NCBI GenBank assembly: GCA_934725985.1
Contig: CAKVCX010000001.1
Coordinates: 744,001-808,000 of the forward strand
DNA from: an uncultured Bacilli bacterium
GTDB lineage: Bacteria > Bacillota_I > Bacilli_A > RFN20 > CAG-826
Direction: 5' to 3'
DNA: 64,000 bases
Shown here one piece after another: positions 37,691 through 46,453 of the stretch; position 1 is the first letter of the stretch, and every line of letters begins with the position of its first letter. A model generated the notes under the pieces. That model saw only the letters and a list, made by a program, of their open reading frames with translations. It was not told the origin of the DNA and did no database searches. The translations under genes were made by a program, and so were the position numbers.

Positions 37691-38171
37691 TCCTCTTAAT
37701 TAAGAAAGCGAACAAGGTTCTTTTGAAGAAGGTGAAAGGAACGGCGTTGGAGTTCCCGGTGACGATGGCGGCCTATTACGGATTGAGAAGAGAGGAGGTC
37801 GTGGGCCTGAAATGGGATGCCATCGACTTCCAGTACAAGCAACTCACCATCAAGCACACGGTCACCGAAGCCATCGTTAACGGGAAAAGGGTCGAAATAG
37901 CAGACGAACCGCCAAGACGGAGAAATCGTTCCGGACATTGCCTTTCGACCCCATGGGCATCATCGAGAACATGCTGCTCGACATGAAGGCGAAGCAAGAG
38001 GAGTGGAAGAAGACCTTCGGAAGGATTCACAGCCACGGATTCGACGACACTCAGCACAGAGCCACCATCTCAAGACTCAGCGATCGCCTATCCGACAAGA
38101 CAAAGGATGATGAGATGGGTAACGTCGTTAAAGCGGAGAAGGAAAACTCACGAAACAAAACCAGATGTTGA
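37690..38171 (+). pseudogene. Tyrosine recombinase (integrase) of E1, internally deleted and frameshifted
   Basis: The first frame carries the catalytic-domain start AAYYGLRREEVVGLKWDAIDF with the first active-site Arg. A frameshift near 37905 moves the frame to TAKTEKSFRTLPFDPMGIIENML. The part that should contain the H-x-x-R and His/Trp boxes is missing: the sequence jumps from KKTFGRIHSHGF to the C-terminal DTQHRATISRLSDRLSDKTK. The same C-terminal block occurs in the E2 integrase remnant (50.6-50.75 kb), showing the two were homologous enzymes. The N-terminal arm-binding domain is also absent. Inactive, but it names the recombinase type that used the tRNA-Leu site. Confidence 0.82.
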
Positions 38172-38177
38172 TTGTTT

Positions 38178-38206
38178 TTCAAAATCGAAACATGTTTTGG
38201 TAAAAT
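38178..38206 (+). promoter_or_regulatory. Promoter and palindromic operator of the XRE gene
   Basis: TTCAAA (38178-38183) and TAAAAT (38201-38206) are 17 bases apart. The spacer contains the perfect palindrome AAACATGTTT (38188-38197) inside a longer imperfect repeat CAAAA...TTTTG. This layout fits autorepression by the XRE protein encoded just downstream. Confidence 0.5.
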
Positions 38207-38258
38207 AAAGGCGTGGTAATCATGTACCCATTTGAGGAGGCTCAAAGGAGGTACAGAC

Positions 38259-38492
38259 ATGAACGATTATCACAAAGCCACGATAGACAAGAAAAAAACA
38301 GGTTTCCTAATTCGGAGCGCCATTGCCGATTCGGGATTGACTATTGAGCGGATTTCGATGAATTTGGAATTTGCTTCCTCAAGAGTGATCTACGAATGGA
38401 TGAGTGGGACGAAACTTCCGAGCTTGGAAAGCCTTGCGAATCTTGCCCTAATGCTGAATAAGAAGATGGAGGATCTCATTGCTTTGCGATGA
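38259..38492 (+). CDS. XRE-family HTH regulator of the E1 cargo
   Basis: A 77-residue single-domain Cro/CI-type regulator: FLIRSAIADSGLTIERISMNL, then SSRVIYEWMSGTKLPSLESLANLALMLNKKMEDLI, the usual HTH followed by the conserved helix 5. ATG 38259 has AAAGGAGGT seven bases upstream; the in-frame 38232 start has no such site. It precedes the candidate ncRNA and the six-gene cargo and probably represses one or both. A terminator overlaps its 3' end, so the cargo is transcribed from its own promoter. Confidence 0.82.
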   Translation: MNDYHKATIDKKKTGFLIRSAIADSGLTIERISMNLEFASSRVIYEWMSGTKLPSLESLANLALMLNKKMEDLIALR

Positions 38493-38506
38493 GGCCTCCT
38501 CTTTTT
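38468..38506 (+). terminator. Terminator overlapping the XRE stop codon
   Basis: GGAGG..CTCAT pairs with ATGAG..CCTCC around an ~9-base loop, followed by TCTTTTTG. It separates the regulator from the downstream cargo transcript. Confidence 0.78.
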
Positions 38507-38569
38507 GTACCATCGGTACATTTCGGCCGATGCTATTGTCGAAGTATAATCTAATGTGTCGGGCGTTCA

Positions 38570-38598
38570 TTTACAAAGACAGGGTGATTTGTTAAAAT
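38570..38598 (+). promoter_or_regulatory. Sigma-70-type promoter for candidate ncRNA / cargo operon
   Basis: TTTACA (38570-38575), 17-base spacer, TAAAAT (38593-38598), close to consensus. Transcription would start near 38605, about 225 bases before the first cargo gene. Just upstream, GTACCATCGGTAC and CATCGG..CCGATG repeats (about 38507-38534) are possible regulator sites. Confidence 0.65.
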
Positions 38599-38604
38599 TA
38601 AGAC

Positions 38605-38814
38605 CGATACATAAGACGGGTTCTGAAAGGTTTGTTCGGAACTTTACCTATATGAGATGCCAGAGCTGCGACGGAAGCAGACGCCTAAAGTGAACTGGCT
38701 GTTAAGAGCAGAATTCTCAAGAGTGGTATAGCCGTATCTAAATACAATTGATCCAGAGGGTTATTGGATTAACTGGGGATGATAATGGCTTGCTGCCGTT
38801 ATCATCTTTTGTTT
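38605..38814 (+). ncRNA. Candidate structured non-coding RNA or leader upstream of the cargo operon
   Basis: A ~210-base untranslated stretch runs between a near-consensus promoter and a strong intrinsic terminator. Local stems are visible: GTTC/GAAC near the 5' end, GCCAG...CTGGC enclosing CTGC...GCAG (about 38661-38703), GGCT...AGCC (about 38697-38735), ATCCA...TGGAT (about 38752-38768), and the terminal GATGATAATGGC / GCCGTTATCATC hairpin (38778-38806) followed by TTTTGTTT. No frame of note is present. It could be a stand-alone RNA (for example an RNA partner of the HEPN-bearing protein) or a regulatory leader with an attenuator. I do not recognise it as a known riboswitch, T-box, 6S or retron RNA. 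Confidence 0.5.
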
Positions 38815-38828
38815 AGAGGGAGGCTAGG

Positions 38829-39767
38829 ATGAAAAGAAAAAGCAAAGTCATAAGAAAAGACTATTCCAAGCTTGAGAACGATTACACGGATTTGGCTTAT
38901 TATGGCATCTTGATGAAAGATGGTAGAACGAGAATCGACACGAAAAGATACCGGAAGTTCTTCAAAATTCCTGACCCAAAAATCGAGCATCGGGGCAGCG
39001 TTTATTATTTGCCTACCAAAAAACATCGTGAAGACTATTTTTGCAATCGTTTCTATGATTTGTCCGTCTCTTTAAAATGGCAGTGGAACGAAGAATACTC
39101 AAGATTGCTAGCAAATATCAAAACCCCGAAAGAGGTCGAAGATGATGTGAGGACAGGAGGATTGATGGATGGGGTGTTGGAATACGACGAAGCCTGCATG
39201 AATGCCACGATATGTGGAATTCAACGGGAGAATGAGTATCGTTACATCGTCAAAACCATCTACGCGCAATTCTTTCAACTCATGATGTCGCAAATCGACG
39301 CCCTTTCATTGAAGGTTATCGTAGAAAACGGGTACAAGAACAACAAATTCTCGAGAGCGGAGTTCGACACGTTCATGCAAGGAAAGCAGAAGAAGGATGA
39401 ATCCGTATCTTTTTATGACTACAAATTTTTCTTCGCTTACGACAAAGGGTATCGAATCTGGAATTTCCTGAAGCACAACTCTTTGAAAGCATACAACCAA
39501 CTGAAGTCGAAATATCCTGATTTGTTACACGATCCAGCAGGCAAATACGAAAACGGGAACCAGGCCATATCCGTTCTAAACATGGATGAGAGCCTGATAT
39601 TGAAAACCTTGGACGAATTACCCTTGTTCTTTGACGAGATGTGCCAAAGAGGTTTCGATGAAAATCCGAAAGACGCCAGATGGGACTATGACGATTATTT
39701 CATAGAAAATGCGCAAGGCCAAATCGAATCGATTCAAAACCCATTAGGACTCCCGAATTGGCTTTGA
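38829..39767 (+). CDS. Unknown alpha-helical protein, first gene of the E1 cargo
   Basis: A 312-residue, charged, soluble protein with no family I recognise. The basic N-terminus (KRKSKVIRKDY) is followed by mostly helical sequence. A long helix region around YIVKTIYAQFFQLMMSQIDAL and a later GYRIWNFLKHNSL segment (Arg-x6-His) resemble the two halves of a HEPN fold, but the match is weak and is an inference. SD GAGGGAGG precedes ATG 38829. The next gene starts 17 bases after its stop, so it belongs to the cargo operon. It may be a substrate adaptor, an effector or an immunity partner. Confidence 0.6.
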   Translation: MKRKSKVIRKDYSKLENDYTDLAYYGILMKDGRTRIDTKRYRKFFKIPDPKIEHRGSVYYLPTKKHREDYFCNRFYDLSVSLKWQWNEEYSRLLANIKTPKEVEDDVRTGGLMDGVLEYDEACMNATICGIQRENEYRYIVKTIYAQFFQLMMSQIDALSLKVIVENGYKNNKFSRAEFDTFMQGKQKKDESVSFYDYKFFFAYDKGYRIWNFLKHNSLKAYNQLKSKYPDLLHDPAGKYENGNQAISVLNMDESLILKTLDELPLFFDEMCQRGFDENPKDARWDYDDYFIENAQGQIESIQNPLGLPNWL

Positions 39768-39783
39768 GGAAAGGAATTAAAGC

Positions 39784-42700
39784 ATGGACTACTTATTTTT
39801 GTCCTTCAGCGAACATTTGACCACTACTAGTAGAAACAAAAGCGACATTTATAACGCTTCTCTTGTCGACCAATTTGAAGCTCTCCAAAGGAGGATTCCA
39901 TCGGAAAGAAGAACCTCCAGCTTAGAAAGTTTCATCGAAAGATGTTTTCCTTCTGGCATAAGAAAGAAATACTACTTTTCTTGCCCAAATTTTTTGAGGG
40001 AGAAAAAGCAGGTCAACGATGGGAAAGCAGCTTTTTTGAATAATGTCGTCATCAGGCCTGAACTCACCTTAAGCATGAAACAATACCTTCCGGATAATCA
40101 GAATATCATTCTGGTTGGCGATGTCTATGAATCTGACAGGCTGAGAATGTTCCAGGTCAAAGGTTTGGAGCTTATCGATGAGGGTGTGTCCTCGCAAAAC
40201 GATATGTTGACCGAGGCGGAAGCTTGCTCCGCTTTCGAAAGAAACGCATGGTCAATCCGAGGGGCCGATAACAGCGAGACTCTATTCACTCCGAACTTCA
40301 TCGCCGATTTGATCGAGGGATGCTATACGGTCTCTAATCCTGGAGAAGTCCGGAAGGTATATGAGGAGTGGAATAGGTATTTTCAATTCAGGAACTATTA
40401 TCTCGAAGAGCAATCAAAAAGAAATTTTCTGTTGGATTCCTGCGAATTCGTGGATTCCTATGCCATCAACAGAAAAGACTACAAAAAGAACTCTTCGGTT
40501 TATGACGAATACATTTTGGATGACTCCGACGATTTTAAGAGGGGAGATATGGTCGTTCTCTCCCAGAAAGTAGCAGAAGCTGAGGATTTCCCTTTGATTC
40601 GATTGACTATCGACCGAAATAAAAAGGAATTCGATGCGGCAAAAGTGTTGAAGGGAAACAAACTTGTCAGCGAGGAAGAAAGAAAAATCAGATCATTAGC
40701 GAGCGACAACGTATTCATTACCTCTATCAGCCCCGAGTCAAATGAGGCTAAAGCGAACGGTAAAACCAATTTTGGGATACTTCTCAAATCCGGATACGCT
40801 TTGGGTGATCGATTCCGCGTCATCACGAAGGACATAGAACCAAGCGAGCACTTGAAACAGCTGGAATTTGAATATGGACAGAATTTGGACTTGCGCTTTC
40901 AAAACATCGACGACAGATTCGACAAGAAAATAGGTGATGAGTTGACGGTTTCGTGCGCCGAAGAGGATCAGGAAATCGCCTTGAGGGCGAAAGAACTCAT
41001 AGATGAAAGGCAAAGGGAATTGGACGGCTCTCTCAAACAAGACGTCACGATGAATTCCGATCCGGATATTCTTAGGCAAATCCAAACAAGAAAATCGGAG
41101 ATAAAAGCATCTATTATAAAGACGCTCAAGAAGAGCAAAGACGAAAGCGAAAACGAGTTCTATGCGAGGAGGCAAAATCTAATCGATGATGAGATTTCGA
41201 AAATCGATGTGGAATCCTATTACTTGGAAAGAAACGCAGAAGACGTGAAGCACTTTGGGATATCGCTGATTTCAAAAGGAAAGCAAGAACTCGAAGAGTA
41301 TAAGAAGCAAAAGCGAAGAGAATTGGCCGATAAATACAGCGGCGACATCCGCTCTGAGAAAATCAAGATCAAGGAAGAATTGGATGCCAAATTGAAGGAA
41401 GATAAGGACAAGGCCATCGAAGAAGAAACGATTCATAGGTTCTGCCTCTATTTCCGCTTGGGCGATCCGAACAACGAGATAAAGGAAAAGCAGAAAGAAA
41501 CGATAAGGAACTGCAAATACATCGTCTACGACAATAGAGCCGAAATGGCCAAGATAAAAAGACAACAATCCGCCTTGGAGAATTTCTACTCCGGCTTTGT
41601 TAAGAATCCGTATTTGTCGACATATCTTTTCAATCCAGAGAGCTTACAGCCGATAACGGCCCATTACGGCGATTGGAAATGGTATCTGAGCTCTTTGAAT
41701 GAAAAGCAGAAGGAGGCGGTCAGAAAAGCCGTTTCCAGTAACGGAATCTTTTTGCTTCAAGGGCCACCTGGAACGGGAAAGACGCAAGTTATCGCCGAAA
41801 TCGTCGCTCATATGGTGGAAAAAGGAAAGAAGGTTTTAGTGTCTTCGGAAACCCATAAGGCCATCGACAACGTTTTTGAAAGGCTCCCTAAGATTCCTGA
41901 CATCGTCCCGGTTAGACTGATACCGTCGAACAATAGGAAAAACGACAACGAATATGATCCAAAATTCTTGGTGGACAACCTTTATCGTAACATCAGCATG
42001 AACATGGTTAATGCCATTCATCGCTATGAGAATTTCAATGCGACCAAGGAAGAATTCAAACATAAATTCGAAAGCCTACAACTCTTAAAGGCGAGCATTG
42101 ACAAAGGTCAGAACGCTTTGTCCAAGGCCGAAGAAGAGATTAAGCAACTCGAGAAGGGCGCGAAGGCGATTGGCAAGAACATTGCCATTAAAAACGACAA
42201 AAGAGACGGCGCCCAATTAAAAATTGAGACATTAAGGCGGACCATTCGCCATCTCGAAAAAAACAATTTCAACGAAGATGACGATATCGATATTGACGCT
42301 ATTTGGGAAGCGTATCAGAAGATTCAAAACTTATGCAGCCGACATAAGTTTAAGGAACAAAAGCTGGGGCAGCTTCTGAATTCGCTTTTTTCCATCCAGC
42401 AAGACGAGCTAGACAAAGAACTGTCTTTGATCAACCCAAAATCCAATAAAACGAGGTTGGAAATCAAGAAAAAAGGAATCTTGGACAAAATCCATTCCTG
42501 CCAAGACGAAGTGGGAGACGCTCTTCCTGGGAAAGAGGAAGAACTAAAAGAATACAAAAAGCGGTTCGCAACGATAAAAAATGAATTGAGCGCTTCGTTT
42601 GAGGAGTCTTTGGACCTCAAGATAAAAAGGATCTTTGAATATGATTACATCGTCGCTAATCTCGAATCGCTAAAAGAAGAAATCGAGGAAACAAAGGCAA

Positions 42701-44259
42701 GTATTGTGGAAATCAAATCCCAGTACGTCTCTGAAATAACTAAGGAAATTGAAGAGAACGAATCAAGATTGAATGCCATCGATTTCGAAATCCGCGACCT
42801 CAAAAAGCGTTTAGAAGAAATCAACGGTCAGATCATCGACATTCAGGATCGAGAAGAGGTAAAGGAAGTTCAGGACGACATAGAAAAACTCGAATTCGAA
42901 ATCGATAGATTCTTCAAAGATTTCCAAATCGCAGAACCTTACGACAGCATCGAAGACGCCTTAAAAGTGATTGATTCCAAGTGGAAAGAGTTGGAGAAAG
43001 ACCACGTTCTTAAGGAAAAAGAAAACAAAGAGAAAATTCCAATGTACAAGGAAATCTCCGATTATCTATCGTCGGAAGAGGTGATCGATGAGGACCGGAA
43101 GACTTACACGAAGGATTTGTTCGAGAACGCCAACGTCTTTGGGATAACCTGCACCTCCAATGACCGCTTCAGTGGAAGGAACAATTCCTCGCTATCGGAA
43201 TACAACATCGATGACGTGGATATCAAAAAGGTCGGGATCGATGTCGTAATCATCGATGAGGTTTCCAAATCGAGTTTTATCGACCTTTTGATTCCGATTC
43301 TTTATGGCAAAACCGTCATCTTGGTTGGTGACCACAGGCAGTTGCCACCGATGTATGAATTCGCGAAGTTGAGGGATGATGACTTCAAAGGCCTTGATGA
43401 GAACATCATCAACAAGGACATCAACGATAAATTCACGAAACTCTATGAGGAGTGTTTCTTCAAGACGCTATTCGAGAAGATACCCGACAGCTACAAGACG
43501 ATGCTCGTTCAGCAATATCGCTGCCATGAGCAGATCATGAACGTTTTCAATGCCTTTTACCAAGGTGAACTGCGCCTTGGCTTTTCCGGACAAAACAACC
43601 AAAAGAAGCACAACATCAGAATCGTTTCCAATGGCAGAACCATCATTGAGCCAGACAAACACATCTACTTCGTCGACTGCAGAGGTAAGGAGACCCATGA
43701 GCGCGACTCCACATCCATGTACAACACGGGAGAGGCCAAGGTCGTCGCTGAGCTCATCAAGAAAATGAATTCGTTCTTCAAAGAAAACAGCATTTTCGAG
43801 AAGCTGAGCATCGGCATCATATGCACCTATCACGACCAAGCGAGGAAAGTCAAAGAAGTCCTGAAGAACGAAAAAATCAGAACGGATGCCTTCAGAACCG
43901 ACCCTGAAAAGATGATCATAAGCACGGTGGACGATTTCCAAGGGGACGAAAGGGACATCATCATCTTGTCCATGGTCCGAAACCCAGAAAATTCAGCCCG
44001 TTCTAATCCTGGATTCATCTTGGCCTACCAGAGAATCAACGTGGCCTTATCAAGAGCGAGAAAGTTGCTTATTGTCGTCGGAAACAGGAGATATCTCGAA
44101 GATAAGGGAGTTATCGATTTACCAGACATCCACGGCAATGGACAGGATAGGAGAAACTTCAGAGTCTACGAAGAAATCATCGGAACCATAGAAAGGTATG
44201 GGAAGGTGATTGAAGATAGCGATGTTCTAGGCGAGGAGGAGGTCAAGATAAATGGGTAA
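39784..44259 (+). CDS. UPF1/DNA2-like superfamily 1 helicase with long coiled-coil insertion
   Basis: A 1491-residue SF1 helicase of the UPF1/Dna2/NAM7 type. About 640 N-terminal residues are unassigned and include a Lys/Glu-rich helical part (about 390-560). Motif I GPPGTGKT is at residues 660-667, followed by SSETHKAIDNV (motif Ia). A ~400-residue coiled-coil-rich insertion (about 750-1110) separates it from Walker B IIDEVSKSSF (Asp1158-Glu1159) and motif III VGDHRQLPP. RecA2 has QQYRCHEQIM (motif IV), STVDDFQGDERDIIILS (motif V) and VALSRARKLLIVVGN (motif VI). All ATPase motifs are intact. It is expected to move 5'-3' on RNA or single-stranded DNA. SD AGGAAAGG before ATG 39784; the stop overlaps the next gene by 8 bases. 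Confidence 0.88.
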   Translation: MDYLFLSFSEHLTTTSRNKSDIYNASLVDQFEALQRRIPSERRTSSLESFIERCFPSGIRKKYYFSCPNFLREKKQVNDGKAAFLNNVVIRPELTLSMKQYLPDNQNIILVGDVYESDRLRMFQVKGLELIDEGVSSQNDMLTEAEACSAFERNAWSIRGADNSETLFTPNFIADLIEGCYTVSNPGEVRKVYEEWNRYFQFRNYYLEEQSKRNFLLDSCEFVDSYAINRKDYKKNSSVYDEYILDDSDDFKRGDMVVLSQKVAEAEDFPLIRLTIDRNKKEFDAAKVLKGNKLVSEEERKIRSLASDNVFITSISPESNEAKANGKTNFGILLKSGYALGDRFRVITKDIEPSEHLKQLEFEYGQNLDLRFQNIDDRFDKKIGDELTVSCAEEDQEIALRAKELIDERQRELDGSLKQDVTMNSDPDILRQIQTRKSEIKASIIKTLKKSKDESENEFYARRQNLIDDEISKIDVESYYLERNAEDVKHFGISLISKGKQELEEYKKQKRRELADKYSGDIRSEKIKIKEELDAKLKEDKDKAIEEETIHRFCLYFRLGDPNNEIKEKQKETIRNCKYIVYDNRAEMAKIKRQQSALENFYSGFVKNPYLSTYLFNPESLQPITAHYGDWKWYLSSLNEKQKEAVRKAVSSNGIFLLQGPPGTGKTQVIAEIVAHMVEKGKKVLVSSETHKAIDNVFERLPKIPDIVPVRLIPSNNRKNDNEYDPKFLVDNLYRNISMNMVNAIHRYENFNATKEEFKHKFESLQLLKASIDKGQNALSKAEEEIKQLEKGAKAIGKNIAIKNDKRDGAQLKIETLRRTIRHLEKNNFNEDDDIDIDAIWEAYQKIQNLCSRHKFKEQKLGQLLNSLFSIQQDELDKELSLINPKSNKTRLEIKKKGILDKIHSCQDEVGDALPGKEEELKEYKKRFATIKNELSASFEESLDLKIKRIFEYDYIVANLESLKEEIEETKASIVEIKSQYVSEITKEIEENESRLNAIDFEIRDLKKRLEEINGQIIDIQDREEVKEVQDDIEKLEFEIDRFFKDFQIAEPYDSIEDALKVIDSKWKELEKDHVLKEKENKEKIPMYKEISDYLSSEEVIDEDRKTYTKDLFENANVFGITCTSNDRFSGRNNSSLSEYNIDDVDIKKVGIDVVIIDEVSKSSFIDLLIPILYGKTVILVGDHRQLPPMYEFAKLRDDDFKGLDENIINKDINDKFTKLYEECFFKTLFEKIPDSYKTMLVQQYRCHEQIMNVFNAFYQGELRLGFSGQNNQKKHNIRIVSNGRTIIEPDKHIYFVDCRGKETHERDSTSMYNTGEAKVVAELIKKMNSFFKENSIFEKLSIGIICTYHDQARKVKEVLKNEKIRTDAFRTDPEKMIISTVDDFQGDERDIIILSMVRNPENSARSNPGFILAYQRINVALSRARKLLIVVGNRRYLEDKGVIDLPDIHGNGQDRRNFRVYEEIIGTIERYGKVIEDSDVLGEEEVKING

Positions 44260-46453
44260 ATACAAACTTGAGACGTCAATCCAATTCCCATTCTTCAAGA
44301 TAAACGAATTAGTCTCCTACACGGAGGTGAAGAAACCAAGTGGCATTGCTTATATGCTTTTGGTGCTGCTAAGCGAATCTCAAGACAGAGCCTTGAAGAT
44401 AACGGCTCTTTTGGAGAACTTCGGCATTCCGAAAAGCCTCCATCACCTTTTCTCCGAAGTGATAAACAATCTTCTTCAAGATGACTTCTTACAAATGGCT
44501 CCTGGTCTTACATTCCGCAAGGAGGATTTCAACGATTATGGGTTAAAGGACATTGAATTCACTTCCAAGGGAAAGAAGATTTTCGCTGAGAAATCCATTC
44601 CGACGGGCGTGACGAAAGAGGCAAAGATTCCGGTGTTTTTCAACGTTGCGTTGAACAAATTGTCTTTGTCTATGGATTCCTCCCAAGAACCAAGGCCTTT
44701 AATGGATAGCCCCATCACTCCAGAATTCATGAGCAAATTCCGCTGCGAAAAGGACGTTGAAGGCTTCTTGAATCTAAACAAAGGCACGAGAATTCCGATT
44801 TACGAGAACGGAAAAGTCGCCAAAACAGAGCTCATAAAGAAAGAAGAAATCATAACGGGCATAGAGCCTATCGTCCAAGAGAATTGGGTGGGGAAATACG
44901 ATTGTACTATCACCTTAGATGGAGACAATTGCTCTTTTGACTTTGGCAACAGGGCATTGTTCGATTTCGTTACTGAAAATTACACCAACGTCATGGTAAG
45001 CCAAATGATTTCTATTAAATCGAAATTCAAGTTCTCGTCCGCCTTTTCGGAAGGACTGAAAACGTCTTCTTTCCAAGACAAAAATATAGTTGGTGTTTCG
45101 ATTCCTAAAGACCTGGAATCTCTGCAAAGGCAAAAATGGGCACTATTCCTAACAAAAGGGAATTATTTGCCAAGCAATTGCTCAGGCGTCATATCCAGCG
45201 CCGATTGTTTGAATGAGTTCGACGAAAGCTGCGAGTTTATTGCGGTGGATCAGTCCGGGAACAAATTTGGGTATGTTCCAGGTGTCTTTGATTTCGCGTC
45301 CGAGAAGCTGAATGTCATCTCGATTCCGTTGGTGCTGAAGATAAAGCTGAGCGATGACGAATTCAAAAGTTCTTTAGCCCCATACATTCTTTCGCTTGGA
45401 GAATATAGCGAGGAGAATTTCAGGAAGCTTGTCAGCATAACCTCAATTTCGAAAGATTTCGAGAACGCGTTCAAAATGATGGAAGGCTATCTTTCTCAGA
45501 CCGCCGAGAAAAACATCATCCGGCTGAATGAGATGAAAGCAACGGCCTTGCTTAACCAAAGCGTGCTTACGAAGTACAAAGAGCTCTTGGCAAAGGCTTT
45601 TTGGCAGTATCTTTCCTCGATAAGAGAAGAGAACATGGAAACGGTAATGAAACTCACCAACTCTATCCCTAGGTTTTTGGGTTTGAATGAAAACGAGGTC
45701 TTGGCAAAAGCGTTCGACTCTATCGGCGAAATAAAAGACAAAGTTAGAGCTTACGAAATCTTCGCAAAGAAAGGATATGACAGGAAGCTGATTCTTCTTT
45801 ACGTCAATCCGATCGAGGATGTCCTGAACGGCATAGAGCCTCATGACGATTTCTTATTGGATTTTCTAAACTTCACAAAGAAGATCGACTATCTCAAGAA
45901 AATGTCTGGAATAGATAGGCTTGTCGGCTATTCTATCGACATGGAAGGAATAGACAAATCTGAGTTCCAGAAAGCTTATCGCACTGCCGTTTCGTTGCGT
46001 GAGAAATCCAATTTATTCCGAGGGCAGAACGAATCGATGTTCAAGGAATACGATTCCTTCATGAGGCTGTTCCGCGACATCAACGATGAATTCAATATGT
46101 TGGATTCCGCCCTATCGAATCCTATGGCAATTAAGAAAGATACGATTCTTAAAAAGATAGAGTGTGGCGAATACCAGTTCGTTCTCGTCAACCTTTCGGC
46201 TAAATTGGAAACAATTCTGAAAGATAAATATTCTTTGACCGGGAAGCTTTCCGAAATGCTAAGCCTAGCAAGAACAAAAGGCCTTATTTCGAAAGATGTC
46301 ATAAATGATCTTCATGACTTCAGGGAAACGAGGAATTCCTATGTGCACGTCGATGGGGAAGTCAAAAAATTTAAACCAGATGACATAAGACGCTGGTGTG
46401 AAGAGATTTTCAAACTTGGAGGTGAGGGCAATGAGCCATCAAGTAACAATTGA
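44252..46453 (+). CDS. Large unknown protein with C-terminal HEPN-type R-x4-H motif
   Basis: A 733-residue soluble protein. The first ~90 residues look like a winged-helix-like unit (SGIAYMLLVLLSESQDRALKITALLENFGIP). The middle is mixed alpha/beta without a named family, and residues ~390-600 are helical. The last ~90 residues resemble a HEPN/DUF4145-like bundle: VNLSAKLETILKDKY, then DLHDFRETRNSYVHVDG with Arg694-x4-His699. In HEPN ribonucleases this motif is the active site, so it is a plausible RNA-cleaving effector, but no assay or structural match is available. SD GAGGAGG precedes ATG 44252, which overlaps the helicase stop. It also overlaps the next gene by 23 bases, indicating tight coupling. 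Confidence 0.65.
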   Translation: MGKYKLETSIQFPFFKINELVSYTEVKKPSGIAYMLLVLLSESQDRALKITALLENFGIPKSLHHLFSEVINNLLQDDFLQMAPGLTFRKEDFNDYGLKDIEFTSKGKKIFAEKSIPTGVTKEAKIPVFFNVALNKLSLSMDSSQEPRPLMDSPITPEFMSKFRCEKDVEGFLNLNKGTRIPIYENGKVAKTELIKKEEIITGIEPIVQENWVGKYDCTITLDGDNCSFDFGNRALFDFVTENYTNVMVSQMISIKSKFKFSSAFSEGLKTSSFQDKNIVGVSIPKDLESLQRQKWALFLTKGNYLPSNCSGVISSADCLNEFDESCEFIAVDQSGNKFGYVPGVFDFASEKLNVISIPLVLKIKLSDDEFKSSLAPYILSLGEYSEENFRKLVSITSISKDFENAFKMMEGYLSQTAEKNIIRLNEMKATALLNQSVLTKYKELLAKAFWQYLSSIREENMETVMKLTNSIPRFLGLNENEVLAKAFDSIGEIKDKVRAYEIFAKKGYDRKLILLYVNPIEDVLNGIEPHDDFLLDFLNFTKKIDYLKKMSGIDRLVGYSIDMEGIDKSEFQKAYRTAVSLREKSNLFRGQNESMFKEYDSFMRLFRDINDEFNMLDSALSNPMAIKKDTILKKIECGEYQFVLVNLSAKLETILKDKYSLTGKLSEMLSLARTKGLISKDVINDLHDFRETRNSYVHVDGEVKKFKPDDIRRWCEEIFKLGGEGNEPSSNN

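Noticed and set aside
37938..38171. Separate 77-codon gene after the integrase
   Set aside because: It is the frame-shifted continuation of the integrase remnant (TLPFDPMGII ... DTQHRATISRLSD).
38605..38814. Retron msr-msd RNA
   Set aside because: No reverse transcriptase exists in the element and no msr/msd inverted-repeat layout is seen.
43468..43941. 157-codon minus-strand frame inside the helicase gene
   Set aside because: It is a shadow of the conserved C-terminal helicase motifs on the plus strand.
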